Source of the DNA: Gammaproteobacteria bacterium
GTDB lineage: Bacteria; Gemmatimonadota; Gemmatimonadetes; Longimicrobiales; Gaopeijiaceae
NCBI GenBank assembly: GCA_028819075.1
Contig: JAPPMM010000040.1
Span: 169,951 to 233,950, forward strand
Direction of reading: 5' to 3'
DNA: 64,000 nt
The notes beneath the pieces were generated by a model. The model was not told the DNA's origin and ran no database searches. It saw only the letters and a program-made list of their open reading frames with translations. Shown here piece by piece: positions 1 to 7,763 of this stretch. Position 1 is the first letter of the stretch, and the number at the start of each line of letters is the position of its first letter. The position numbers and the translations under genes were made by a program.

Positions 1-899
1 AGTTCCACATCGAACTGGGCTTCGCGTTCCGCGGCGACCTCCTCATCGCTGAGGCTCAGCGGATAGTCCGAAATGCGCAGGATGCGAACGATATCGCCGG
101 TGACCGAGAGTTCCCGCACCTCCATCAGGTCCGCGGACCCCTGCAGAATCACGTCGTCGCTCACGGCTACGTGGCCCTCCCTGCCGAACAGCGGCCTACC
201 CGAGATGTACTGATCGTCGATAACGCGGGATACCTCTTCATAGCCAGGTGTCTCCGCAAGGCTGTCGACGCGCGCGCCGGTCAGGTCGAAGCGCACCAAC
301 GCGCTCGACCCTCGAACGACTTCGGTTCCAGGCTCGGTTTCCGTGAGCGGGCGGACTTCCACGAGAACCGTGCCGTCGTGAAGGTCGTGCAGATCGAAAA
401 CGCGGTCCGCCACATCGAAGGTGCGCGCCGGCATCAGATCGGGCGTGAACACCGCGACCCGGCCTCGCTGGTCGAGCGCAAGAATCCGGTCCGCCGATGG
501 CTCCACTTTCCAGAGATTGCGGAATTCGCCGGGTCCGTCTCCGACACCTCCTGCGGATCCCAGGAATTCGCCCTGCGCCGAGTAGAGGCGCACCTCCTGG
601 GAGCCCCGGTCGGCAACCACCACCGATCCATCCGGACGCTGCCGGACGTCGCGGACGCGGAAGAACTCGTGGGAGGGACCGCTCCCGGAGCGCGTCAGGT
701 CGACAAGAGGATCCGGATTAATCCTCCACAGGCTGGAATCGCCCCACAGCGGTCTCATCGCCTCGACGATCCGAACGCCGGCGCTGTCCCGCTGGACGAT
801 CAGCGGCGCACCGAAGTCGCGGGGCGCGCACGAGACGAGGCCGGACAGGAGGAGAACCGTTACGGACTGGAGAACCGGTCTGGCTCGACGCACGAGCAC
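1..899 (-). CDS. 6-bladed beta-propeller lipoprotein (3' end outside window)
   Basis: The reverse strand is open from a GTG at 899 to the window edge, about 299 codons, so the C-terminus is missing. The start was chosen because it gives a basic N-terminus and a hydrophobic stretch ending in a lipobox, LVSC, with Cys at residue 24; this predicts an exported lipoprotein. The body has repeated propeller-strand signatures, such as RQRPDGSVVVADRGSQEVRLY and GVGDGPGEFRNLW, matching the NHL-like 6-bladed propeller family common in Gemmatimonadota and Bacteroidota. The GxGPGE[FLV] motif recurs in three other propeller proteins of this window. The gene is divergent from the BlaI regulator across 283 bases. 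Substrate or ligand is unknown. The + strand frame opposite it (171-923) is a shadow. Confidence 0.8.
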   Translation of the reverse strand, partial: MLVRRARPVLQSVTVLLLSGLVSCAPRDFGAPLIVQRDSAGVRIVEAMRPLWGDSSLWRINPDPLVDLTRSGSGPSHEFFRVRDVRQRPDGSVVVADRGSQEVRLYSAQGEFLGSAGGVGDGPGEFRNLWKVEPSADRILALDQRGRVAVFTPDLMPARTFDVADRVFDLHDLHDGTVLVEVRPLTETEPGTEVVRGSSALVRFDLTGARVDSLAETPGYEEVSRVIDDQYISGRPLFGREGHVAVSDDVILQGSADLMEVRELSVTGDIVRILRISDYPLSLSDEEVAAEREAQFDVE

Positions 900-1029
900 C
901 TCACGACTGCTGGTGGACGGTAAGCGGACCGCTCTGCTGGCGCGGCCAGCGCCGGAGAAGCGTGGGGATCGTAGCGGTCCCGACGGATCTCGGCAAAGGA
1001 CTCGGAAACCAATCCTACGAAGATCCTCG

Positions 1030-1063
1030 TTGACATCCGGGGAACCATCGGTTACAGTACTGA
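1030..1063 (+). promoter_or_regulatory. candidate promoter and BlaI-type operator of the blaI/M56 operon
   Basis: TTGACA at 1030-1035 and TACAGT at 1053-1058 are separated by 17 bases, a good sigma-70-like spacing. The -10 overlaps the palindrome CAGTACTG (1055-1062), giving TACAGTACTGAC, which resembles the TACA-TGTA core of BlaI/MecI operators. The site lies about 120 bases upstream of the BlaI-family start, as expected for autorepression. Inferred from sequence only. Confidence 0.5.
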
Positions 1064-1182
1064 CTACGAAAAACTTCGTGAAGCGAGAGCCCGGAGATGG
1101 GCTCCGGAGCCTGAAATCGGTCCAAAACCAACGAGCGCGATGGTTACATCGGGCGACAGCTGGACGGTGCGGGGAGAGCAAC

Positions 1183-1590
1183 ATGGCGAGTGAATCAGCC
1201 GAACCGAGGCGGGAACCGAATCGATTCACCCACCGCGAACTGGACATCATGAGCGTCCTCTGGCGCACGGGCTCGGGGACGGTGGCGGAAGTTCGGGACG
1301 TCCTCGGGGAGGATGTCGGCTACACCACCGTCCTCAAGATGCTGCAGATCCTGGAGGCCAAGAACGCGGTTCGCCATGAGAAGGAAGGGCGGGCCCACCG
1401 CTACTACCCACTGGTTGAATCGGCGGATGCCGGGGGCAGCGCGCTCCGGCGGGTCATGAACAAGATCTTCCACGGTTCCGCAGAGCTGCTCCTGGCGACG
1501 CTGGTCGAGAACCGGGAATTCAGCGACGAGGAGATTGAGCGCATGCGTTCGATCCTGGATCGAGCCCAGGACAGGGAAGAAGACCGATGA
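1183..1590 (+). CDS. BlaI/MecI/CopY family winged-helix repressor
   Basis: A 135-residue protein with the compact winged-helix architecture of BlaI/MecI repressors. The recognisable stretch includes FTHRELDIMSVLWRTGSGTV, then a recognition-helix region GYTTVLKMLQILEAKNAV and the wing EKEGRAHRYYPL, followed by a C-terminal dimerisation helix region (about residues 85-135). These proteins bind DNA as dimers and are inactivated by cleavage triggered by a partner M56 membrane protease. The ATG at 1183 is preceded by GGGGAGAG; the frame is open further upstream (to 913) but with atypical sequence, so the shorter start is preferred. The stop overlaps the M56 start by four bases (ATGA), showing translational coupling and a cognate pair. 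Confidence 0.9.
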   Translation: MASESAEPRREPNRFTHRELDIMSVLWRTGSGTVAEVRDVLGEDVGYTTVLKMLQILEAKNAVRHEKEGRAHRYYPLVESADAGGSALRRVMNKIFHGSAELLLATLVENREFSDEEIERMRSILDRAQDREEDR

Positions 1591-3005
1591 TCTTCTGGTG
1601 GATGGGCTACGCGGCGGGCATTGGAGCGCTGCTGGCGGGGGGCGCCTGGGCGGGTGAGCGACTGTGCGAGAACATGGGCTGGCCGCGCCGGTTCCCCTGG
1701 GTCGCCGCGCTCACGCTCGCGGTCGTCATCCCCCTGTCGGCGCGGGCGCCGGCGCCGGTGCTGGAGGTATCGGCCGCCGCGCCATCGCCCATCACATCGG
1801 TGGTGCAGGCAGCGGATCCGGCGGTTCCTGCGATCTTCGGGACGGGATGGGAGCGGGCGGCGATCTTCGCGTGGGGCGCCGCCTCCCTGGGCACGCTCCT
1901 GGTTTTCGGGGCAATCATGGGCCTCATGGCCCGCTCGCGCCGCCGCTGGCCCCGGCGGTCGGTGGACGGCGAAGACGTCTACGTCTCGGAGGGCTTCGGC
2001 CCGGCGCTGATCGGCGTGACGCGTCCCTCCGTGGTCATCCCCGACTGGCTCTTGTCCGCGGGTGACCGGGCCGGCCGCGTCGCGATCCTGCACGAGCGCG
2101 AGCACGCCCGCGCACGCGACCACCTGACCCTCCTCTACGGAGCACTCATCGCCGCGCTCTTCCCTTGGAGCCCGGCGGTCTGGTGGATGGTGCGCAATCT
2201 GCGGGGCGCGGTCGAAATCGACTGCGACCGGCGCGTCATCGCCTCCGGCATCCCGGCGGACGACTACGGGAAGCTGCTGCTCGCCATCGGCGTGGGACAG
2301 CATCGGCGATGGATGTTGACACCCGCTCTTCTCGAATCCCGACATTCCCTCGAACGGAGACTGAAGATCATGGCTTCCAGGAAGATGAAGTGGAGCCCGC
2401 TGCGCGCGGTGACGCTGGCCGGTCTGACGCTGGTGGCGGTGGTGATCGCCTGTGACACCAACGCCCCCACCGCTCTCGACGACGCGCTCCTCGACGTGCT
2501 GGCGAGCCCGGAGGCGGAGGCCAGCGCTGACGGATCTCTTACCCCGCGTGCCCTGGCCGAGCAGGTCGAGGTCGCGCGGCAGGCCGCGGCGGCGCAGATA
2601 AAGGGCAACCTCCTTGGAATCGAGCCGCGGCCCCTGATCTTCATCGATGGCGTCGAGGTGTCGAATTCGGACCTCTCGCTTGAGGCCGGCAAGTACACGG
2701 TCAGGACCGGCAGCGCCCCCTACTCGCCACTGAATTCCCTGAACCCCGACTACATCGAGCGAATCGAGATCATCAAAGGCGAGGCTGCGCGCGGCCTGTT
2801 CGGCGACGGGGCCGAGAACGGCGTCATTCAGATCTTCACGAAGGAGCCCGAGGCTTCTGAACCCGCAGAACCGTCGGCGAGCAGTTCACCGCCCGAGGAA
2901 GGCGGTGACGTGGACGAAGTCAGGCCGATTGACATCGCCTACTATGTACAGTTGGGGTCTCCCGCCTTCGTCCTCCGCACAAACAAGCTGTCGCTCGTGC
3001 CGTAG
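1587..3005 (+). CDS. BlaR1-like M56 metallopeptidase with C-terminal TonB-plug-like sensor domain
   Basis: A 472-residue membrane protein. Hydrophobic segments lie at about residues 3-24, 37-52, 89-115, 182-203 and 270-289. The zinc-protease motif is HEREH (His169-His173), with a downstream Glu in EIDCDRR (about Glu210) as the third ligand, as in BlaR1/MecR1. In BlaR1 the last membrane segment is followed by a penicillin-binding sensor; here it is followed by a plug-like domain of TonB receptors: FIDGVEV, LNPDYIERIEIIKGEAARGL, then GAENGVIQIFTK (about residues 350-415). The membrane segment also carries a lipobox-like ending, VVIAC. I infer a transmembrane sensor that relieves BlaI repression through a plug-type input; the ligand is unknown. 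Its C-terminal half is duplicated at 3053-3539. Confidence 0.85.
   Translation: MIFWWMGYAAGIGALLAGGAWAGERLCENMGWPRRFPWVAALTLAVVIPLSARAPAPVLEVSAAAPSPITSVVQAADPAVPAIFGTGWERAAIFAWGAASLGTLLVFGAIMGLMARSRRRWPRRSVDGEDVYVSEGFGPALIGVTRPSVVIPDWLLSAGDRAGRVAILHEREHARARDHLTLLYGALIAALFPWSPAVWWMVRNLRGAVEIDCDRRVIASGIPADDYGKLLLAIGVGQHRRWMLTPALLESRHSLERRLKIMASRKMKWSPLRAVTLAGLTLVAVVIACDTNAPTALDDALLDVLASPEAEASADGSLTPRALAEQVEVARQAAAAQIKGNLLGIEPRPLIFIDGVEVSNSDLSLEAGKYTVRTGSAPYSPLNSLNPDYIERIEIIKGEAARGLFGDGAENGVIQIFTKEPEASEPAEPSASSSPPEEGGDVDEVRPIDIAYYVQLGSPAFVLRTNKLSLVP
2280..2860 (+). repeat. parental copy of a tandem partial duplication (M56 tail plus plug domain)
   Basis: From codon 232 of the M56 gene onward the sequence matches 3053-3539, including the last cytoplasmic residues of the protease domain, the final membrane segment and the plug-like domain. 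The distance from the shared CTCGCC to the internal ATG is 90 bases here and 91 in the copy. Confidence 0.75.
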
Positions 3006-3052
3006 GCGGCATCGCCCGCGGCGCCGACGCGCGCTATTGTGTAGCCGTTCAG

Positions 3053-3539
3053 CTCGCCACCGGCATCGGACAGGGCAGGCCGTGGGTGTTCCCGGACGTC
3101 CTCGTCGAATCAGGACACGCTCTCGAACCGGAGATTCAAAGTCATGGGCGGAAGCAAGATGAAACGGAGCCCGCTGCGCGGGTTGACCCTCGCCGGTCTG
3201 ACCTTGACGGCCGTGGTCATGGCCTGCGACACCGAAGCGCCCACGGCTCTCGACGGCGCGCTCCTCGACGTGCTGGCGGACCCCGAGGCGGCAGTCGACG
3301 CGGACGGGGCCGACAATCCGGGAGCACTTCAAATCAGGGGCGCGCTCGCAGAAGGAGCTCCGCTGATCTTCGTCGACGGCGTCGAGCTCGAGACGGGCAG
3401 TGACGCGCTCAGCTCCCTCAACCCCGACGACATCGAATCCATCGAGGTCATCAAGGGCGAAGCGGCCGCAGACCTGTACGGCGAGCGCGCCGAGAACGGC
3501 GTCATCCGGATCCTGACGATCGAGTCCCCGGGCGGCTGA
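3053..3539 (+). repeat. degenerate second copy of the M56 tail plus plug domain
   Basis: Bases 3053-3143, read in the frame of position 3053, encode a decayed version of the M56 segment LAIGVGQHRRWMLTP (here LATGIGQGRPWVFPD), then a one-base insertion moves the homologous sequence to the frame of the free-standing plug protein starting at 3144. This is direct evidence of duplication followed by frame decay. Confidence 0.75.
3144..3539 (+). CDS. free-standing TonB-plug-like lipoprotein, paralogue of the M56 C-terminus
   Basis: A 131-residue protein. It begins with a short basic segment, a hydrophobic stretch and a lipobox, AVVMAC, followed by DTEAPTALDGALLDVLA, nearly the same as the internal segment of the M56 protein (DTNAPTALDDALLDVLA). 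The C-terminal half is the plug-like module: FVDGVEL, LNPDDIESIEVIKGEAAADL, GERAENGVIRI. There is a weak Shine-Dalgarno (CCGGAG) before ATG 3144; ATG 3159 is an alternative. It lacks all protease residues. It may be an exported decoy or co-sensor, or simply a duplicated remnant; the well-conserved plug core argues against complete decay. Confidence 0.7.
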   Translation: MGGSKMKRSPLRGLTLAGLTLTAVVMACDTEAPTALDGALLDVLADPEAAVDADGADNPGALQIRGALAEGAPLIFVDGVELETGSDALSSLNPDDIESIEVIKGEAAADLYGERAENGVIRILTIESPGG

Positions 3540-3861
3540 ACCCGGGAACCGTCGCTGAGCGATGCTCAGATCGTCGTTTAGGTCACAACTCTATGTGGCA
3601 CATGGTTTTATATCGGTACACGCTGACCGCCGATCACCCCCGCAATCACCCTTTCCACGCGCGGTAGCGTCACCCCCGTTTGTCCGGGCGCGCCCCCCGC
3701 TTTCCCGACCGTCCCGTGAAGGCTCCCCTTATCCCAAGGCGTCTGGTGACCCACGCTGCATCGGCGGCAGTCCGAAGCCTTCTTTTCGCGGAGGCCGCGC
3801 CATGCAAGTTATCATCCACGAAGCTGCCGGACTTGGTTACACTGCGGGGGAGGAGAAGAGA
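3540..3861. other. intergenic stretch before the HU-like gene
   Basis: Apart from the repeat at 3632-3656, I see no convincing gene. The HU frame remains open upstream to 3562, but that extension is low-complexity and unlike HU proteins. A second possible HU start (ATG 3802, preceded by GGAGG at 3790-3794) falls here. Confidence 0.5.
3632..3656 (+). repeat. left copy of an imperfect 25-base direct repeat (possible att or arm site)
   Basis: GATCACCC, five variable bases, then ATCACCCTTTC. The same arrangement occurs at 9297-9321 just upstream of the integrase start, 19 of 25 positions identical and in the same orientation. It could mark the left end of an integrated element; the repeat itself is built from a shorter GATCACCC unit, so chance or local iteration is possible. 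Confidence 0.3.
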
Positions 3862-4194
3862 ATGACGAAAGCCGACCTCGTTGAGCAGGTCGCCGTTGTG
3901 ATCGGACCACGGGTCACCAAGAGGGATTGCGGGCTCGTGGTCGACGCCTTCCTCGACGCCGTGAAGGACACGCTGGCGCGCGGCGACCACATCGAGATCC
4001 GGGGCTTCGGCACCTTCAAGGTGCGGCACCGCAAGGCTCGCACGGCGCGCAATCCCAGAACAGGCGAGCCGGTCGGGGTTCCACCGCGTGTCGCGCCGGT
4101 CTTCAAGCCGTCGAGTCACTTCCGCAGCCTGGTGGACCGCGGCTTGGGGGTTCTTGGGAAGGAGGCGCGCGGGGAGGTCGTCCGCGACCCATAG
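3862..4194 (+). CDS. HU/IHF-family DNA-bending protein
   Basis: A 110-residue protein with the standard HU fold order: helical dimerisation region beginning MTKADLVEQVAVVIG and VVDAFLDAVKDTLARGDHIE, then the beta-arm signature RGFGTFKVRHRKARTARNPR followed by TGEPVGVPPRVAPVFKPS. These proteins bind and bend DNA non-specifically or at structured sites. The start chosen (ATG 3862) follows GGAGGAGAAGAGA and gives the usual HU N-terminus; ATG 3802 with its own GGAGG would add 20 residues. The tail (about residues 88-110) is longer than in E. coli HU. It stands alone, separated from the next operon by about 390 bases. It lies just inside the left repeat of the putative element, but HU genes are usually core genes. 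Confidence 0.9.
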   Translation: MTKADLVEQVAVVIGPRVTKRDCGLVVDAFLDAVKDTLARGDHIEIRGFGTFKVRHRKARTARNPRTGEPVGVPPRVAPVFKPSSHFRSLVDRGLGVLGKEARGEVVRDP

Positions 4195-4583
4195 TCTCGC
4201 CGTCGATGCCGCGATGCGGCCCGCCGGTCGTTCCGCCGTCGAGACGACGGTTTCCGCTGGCTTGGACCACGCTTTAGGTGGTCGAGCCACCCTACCTTTC
4301 GTGGCCACGCTCCGCGCGACCCCTGCAAGGCTGACGAGGGGCTCTGCCCCCTCGACCCCCAAGAGGTTCTCTGCGATGCAGGAACGGCGCGGACCGTCGC
4401 CGAGCGCGCCGCCTTGGCGGGCAAGGCCGGTTCCGCAGGAGATCGCCATGTGAGACCCTCCGTCCACGCGTTGTCACGGCACCTCGCAACGGACGCTGCC
4501 GATTTGGCATCCCCTTATGTAGAACAGCCGCATTCGGCGCGAGCGTCGGACCGGGCACGATCAACTGCGTACGGGGGGTGCAC
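4195..4583. other. intergenic stretch with a GC-rich hairpin
   Basis: No convincing gene. At 4336-4353 a G-rich arm GAGGGG and a C-rich arm CCCCCTC can form a hairpin. The segment GGCTCTGCCCCC (4340-4351) recurs in inverted orientation at 7717-7728, on the other side of the sigma-factor operon. Confidence 0.45.
4340..4351 (+). repeat. inverted-repeat arm flanking the sigma-factor operon (left)
   Basis: Twelve bases exactly complementary to 7717-7728; similarity extends a few bases beyond (both continue to a run of Cs with a short interruption). The pair brackets the three-gene operon at 4584-7597. Confidence 0.35.
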
Positions 4584-5339
4584 ATGACCGAGACCAAGTC
4601 CCATCCCAAGCCTGAATCCGGTTTCTCCAGGCGTGTCGCCATCTGGGTTGTCTTCCTTCTGGCCGTGTACCTCGCGTATTCGGCAACCCACTTCTGGGGG
4701 CGGCCGGATGCGGTCGCGGACTTCCTCGCGATGGTGGCGAGACGCCTCCCCGTCATGGTCGTCCAGATCCTGCCGCCTGCCGTGTTCGCCGGGGCTCTGA
4801 ACGGGTGCGCAATCTTCAGCGCGGATTCTACCGGTTCGCAGCGTCGCCACTGGATCCTGCTCGCCATGTTGGCGGCGGTGGCATACGCCCTGCCGTCGCT
4901 CTTGATACCCATGTTCACGACTGGTGACGATTGGCCGCTTCCCTCCGCGCTCGTCCATTCTGCGAGGTCTGCTCAGGCTGCGGCGGACGCCGCGACGGGA
5001 AACGAGGCCGCAAGGTACTTGCGTAGAGCGGCCAACCATCTGGGAACGCTGCTCGTGCCGATCGCGAACGCGGGGTTCGTTTTGCTTGCCGGCGTACTGG
5101 GTGATCTGACCGGAAGATTGACCGGCAGTTTGTCCACTTGGTCCCGCTACGCGACGCGGTGGCTCTCGGGCGGATTGCTTTTCGCGGCTTTCTGGATTCC
5201 TGTGGCCATGGCCGCCGAATTGGTTGGGTATTACGCGGTCTGGGGTGGCGTGCTGTTCGTACTCCCTCTGTCCGTGCCGCTTGTCGCAACGGGGATCCTG
5301 TTCGCTGTGACGCGCCCTGATCGCAGGTCCGCCCGTTGA
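4584..5339 (+). CDS. polytopic membrane protein of unknown function, cotranscribed with an ECF sigma factor
   Basis: A 251-residue integral membrane protein with about six hydrophobic segments (near residues 15-37, 48-66, 83-106, 148-170, 190-214 and 217-240) and a soluble loop at about 108-147 containing an Ala-rich helix. I do not recognise the family. ATG 4584 follows a GGGGGG stretch; a GTG two codons earlier (4578) is an alternative. The stop overlaps the TTG start of the sigma factor (TTGA), so the two are translationally coupled, and the operon continues into the propeller protein. Context suggests a role in the envelope process monitored by this sigma system, but nothing in the sequence gives a reaction. 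Confidence 0.75.
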   Translation: MTETKSHPKPESGFSRRVAIWVVFLLAVYLAYSATHFWGRPDAVADFLAMVARRLPVMVVQILPPAVFAGALNGCAIFSADSTGSQRRHWILLAMLAAVAYALPSLLIPMFTTGDDWPLPSALVHSARSAQAAADAATGNEAARYLRRAANHLGTLLVPIANAGFVLLAGVLGDLTGRLTGSLSTWSRYATRWLSGGLLFAAFWIPVAMAAELVGYYAVWGGVLFVLPLSVPLVATGILFAVTRPDRRSAR

Positions 5340-5896
5340 CTCCCCAGGTTGGCAGCGACGACTTCGACCGGAAGCGATTCCACGCGGGAGACCGTGCGCT
5401 GTTTCGCCGTCTGGTCCGGGAGACGTCGCCGCGCATGCTGCGAGTGATCCGTGGTTACGCCAGGGATGACGACCACGCGGCCGACCTGTTGCAAGCCTGC
5501 TGGATCCGGATCTACCGGAAGCGTGCGCGCTTCTCCGGCACCGGATCCTTTCTCGGGTGGGCGCTGACCGTGTGCAGGAATGTGTGTAGGGCGGAGGCAC
5601 GCAAACGTCGGCATGCCCCCTTTGTCCGCCTTGACCACCACCCCGATCTCCCTGACCGCGCACCCGGCCCGGCTGAGCAGCTGAAACGTCAGGAGCGGGC
5701 GGCTGCCCTCTACGCGGCGCTGGAACGACTCAGGGAGCGCGAGCGCGACGCAATCCTGCTGCGCATCCTCGAAGGCCGGAGCACTGCCGAGGTGGCGCGG
5801 ATACTGGAGGTGAAGGAGGCGTCGGTTCGCTCGCTGATCCATCGGGGCCTGAAGAAGCTGCGCCAAATGGATTGGCTTGCCGAAGAAACTCAATAG
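5336..5896 (+). CDS. ECF-type RNA polymerase sigma factor
   Basis: A 186-residue sigma-70-family protein of ECF size. Region 2 is visible at about residues 22-88 (FRRLVRETSPRMLRVIRGYA, then DDDHAADLLQACWIRIYRK), and region 4 at about 123-175 (ALERLRERERDAILLRILEG, then a helix-turn-helix around STAEVARILEVKEASVRSLI). Region 3 is absent, as expected for ECF factors. The start is TTG at 5336, overlapping the stop of the preceding membrane protein by four bases; it is the only start that keeps region 2 whole. It is followed after 18 bases by the probable membrane-anchored anti-sigma factor. It likely redirects RNA polymerase in response to an envelope signal. Confidence 0.88.
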   Translation: MTPQVGSDDFDRKRFHAGDRALFRRLVRETSPRMLRVIRGYARDDDHAADLLQACWIRIYRKRARFSGTGSFLGWALTVCRNVCRAEARKRRHAPFVRLDHHPDLPDRAPGPAEQLKRQERAAALYAALERLRERERDAILLRILEGRSTAEVARILEVKEASVRSLIHRGLKKLRQMDWLAEETQ

Positions 5897-5914
5897 CCAA
5901 AGGAGAACCCCAAG

Positions 5915-7597
5915 ATGAAGAAGATGCGAATGCTGTCGGGCCGTCGCGGCGCCGGGGCCAATACGGACGCTGAGAAGACCGACCGTCTTGTCTCGGTCGT
6001 CGTGGAAGGCGACACAGGTCCGGCGGCGGAGCCGGAGCCGGTGGATGGAACTGCTGATGCGGAGGTGGTCGAGACACTGCGAATGATCGCCTCGATCCGG
6101 AAGATTGGCGCTTCCGACACACCGCTGGCGGAGTCCAGTGTGGACACGATAATGGACGCCTTGGAGCGCGAGGTACGTTCCCGAGTGGGTGCGTGGCGGG
6201 AGCGGCTGGGCATGCTTTCCGGCTTCCTCGCCTGCACAATGACGCTCGGATCCGGCCTGCTTCTCATGGGTGGAACCGGCGCCCTCCGAGCGACTGATGC
6301 GGCCACGGCACCTGTTCTGGCCGCCGCAGTCGCATCTCTCGCAGCCCTGGCAAGCGTTCTCGTTCACAGACAACCCCAATTGCCACGGCCAGTCCTTCCG
6401 CTGCTGGTGCTCGTGACGCTCGGTATTGGGGCATGCGCCCCGAAGCTCCCGGATACATCGACGGGTGAGGTCGAGATTGCCCCTTCGGCGCTCACGACCT
6501 TCACCGAGGGCGAGGAGTTGTGGGGTGTGCGCGACATCATCGAGTCCGGCGAGGTGATCTGGGTGCTCACCGCCACCGCACCCTTTCTGCGGGCGTATCA
6601 TCACTCAGGTCGCATGCTCGCCGACTTCGGCAGGTCGGGCGACGGGCCGGGGGAACTCCGCAACCCTTGGACCCTGTCCGCAGCGACTTCTTCCGGCGGG
6701 GTGGTCGCGTGGGATCTCGCCACGCGTAGGCGTTCCCTGTTTGATGCAGCGGGCAACTTCGTGACTTCAACGGCCACAGCCATCACCCGGGAATCCGTTC
6801 GCGCCGACATAAGGAGCGTGACCTTCGGGGATCCGTTCCGGGTCGTCGAGGACAACACCGGAGTCTGGACGGCCAGCTATCCGGGTGGGATCCGCCAGGG
6901 CGACGACTTCTGGGGCGGCAAGATCCTGCGCTATGCGCACAGTGATGTCGAGCCGGTCGTGGTCGTGGATTTCGCCGTTGATCTTCCCGGAGCCGCAAGC
7001 CGCGTTCCGGCCATGGGGCTCGGCCCCGTGCCGCTCTGGGACGGGTGTGCCGGTGGCCTCCTGGTCGTGCTCGATCCGGTCGACCGCAGTCTTCATCTGT
7101 ACCGCCCCGGCGGCACGAAAGACAGGCAGATCGCGCTGCCGTGGACCGGTCGGCCGCTGTCGCATGAGGAGCGTTTGGGATATGTCCGCGCGATGATGCG
7201 TAACGAAACGCAAGGAACGAACGTCGCCGACGAAGAGATCGACCGCGCCGCCGCGGACATGCTCGCACGTGCGGGCGACCACCTGGCGGCGGAAGCCCCG
7301 CTCGGGATCGATCTGCGCTGCTCCCCCGGACGGATCTGGATGCAGGAGTTCGACGGTTCGTCCCATCCTCTCGGATATGGCAGGACTTGGACGACTGTTG
7401 CTCTGGACGATGCAGCCGGACAGTTCCAGAGGGTCGTGTTCCCCGATGGGTTCACACCCTACCGCTTGACGGACTCCATGGCCATCGGCGTGGTGACGGA
7501 CTCCTTCGAGCTACAACGCATTGCGGTCGTGCGTCTGGCCACTGCCACCGTTCCCCCAGCGCCTATGCCTACTCTGGCACGCGTTGAAGAGCGGTGA
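5915..7597 (+). CDS. probable anti-sigma factor: cytoplasmic domain, membrane segments and extracytoplasmic 6-bladed beta-propeller
   Basis: A 560-residue fusion. Residues 1-95 are hydrophilic and contain helices (DAEVVETLRMIASIRKIG, SVDTIMDALEREVRSRVG); hydrophobic segments follow at about 97-121, 129-150 and 159-173. The third segment ends in a lipobox-like LGIGAC with Cys174. Residues 180-560 form a propeller with strand motifs such as GRSGDGPGELRNPWTL and VVAWDLATRRRSLFDAAGNF. A strong Shine-Dalgarno (AGGAG) lies between it and the sigma gene 18 bases upstream. The order sigma, then a membrane protein with a short cytoplasmic domain, is typical of sigma/anti-sigma pairs, so I infer that residues 1-95 bind the sigma factor and the propeller senses. 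No zinc HxxxCxxC anti-sigma motif is seen. It may alternatively be a fused lipoprotein. Confidence 0.72.
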   Translation: MKKMRMLSGRRGAGANTDAEKTDRLVSVVVEGDTGPAAEPEPVDGTADAEVVETLRMIASIRKIGASDTPLAESSVDTIMDALEREVRSRVGAWRERLGMLSGFLACTMTLGSGLLLMGGTGALRATDAATAPVLAAAVASLAALASVLVHRQPQLPRPVLPLLVLVTLGIGACAPKLPDTSTGEVEIAPSALTTFTEGEELWGVRDIIESGEVIWVLTATAPFLRAYHHSGRMLADFGRSGDGPGELRNPWTLSAATSSGGVVAWDLATRRRSLFDAAGNFVTSTATAITRESVRADIRSVTFGDPFRVVEDNTGVWTASYPGGIRQGDDFWGGKILRYAHSDVEPVVVVDFAVDLPGAASRVPAMGLGPVPLWDGCAGGLLVVLDPVDRSLHLYRPGGTKDRQIALPWTGRPLSHEERLGYVRAMMRNETQGTNVADEEIDRAAADMLARAGDHLAAEAPLGIDLRCSPGRIWMQEFDGSSHPLGYGRTWTTVALDDAAGQFQRVVFPDGFTPYRLTDSMAIGVVTDSFELQRIAVVRLATATVPPAPMPTLARVEER

Positions 7598-7716
7598 CCC
7601 ACCCAAACCGACCACGCCGCAGCCGGGATGGAATCCGGATCATCAGGATGCTGCGGATGGGGGGCGAGAACCGCGTTGGGAACTCCTTCGAGGCGCGGAC
7701 GTTCCGGGGGTCTAAG

Positions 7717-7728
7717 GGGGGCAGAGCC
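7717..7728 (+). repeat. inverted-repeat arm flanking the sigma-factor operon (right)
   Basis: GGGGGCAGAGCC is the exact reverse complement of 4340-4351. It sits about 120 bases after the operon stop. Confidence 0.35.
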
Positions 7729-7741
7729 TCCCCTTGCCAGC

Positions 7742-7760
7742 CGCGATGTTCAACATCGCG
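7742..7760. repeat. perfect palindrome (hairpin 1)
   Basis: CGCGATGTT and AACATCGCG pair perfectly around a single C. It stands directly beside hairpin 2; the pair resembles a REP-type palindromic unit or an unusual terminator. Confidence 0.5.
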
Positions 7761-7763
7761 TGT

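Noticed and set aside
171..923. + strand open frame of 250 codons at the window start
   Set aside because: The reverse strand gives a clear propeller lipoprotein with a lipobox; the + frame has no motif.
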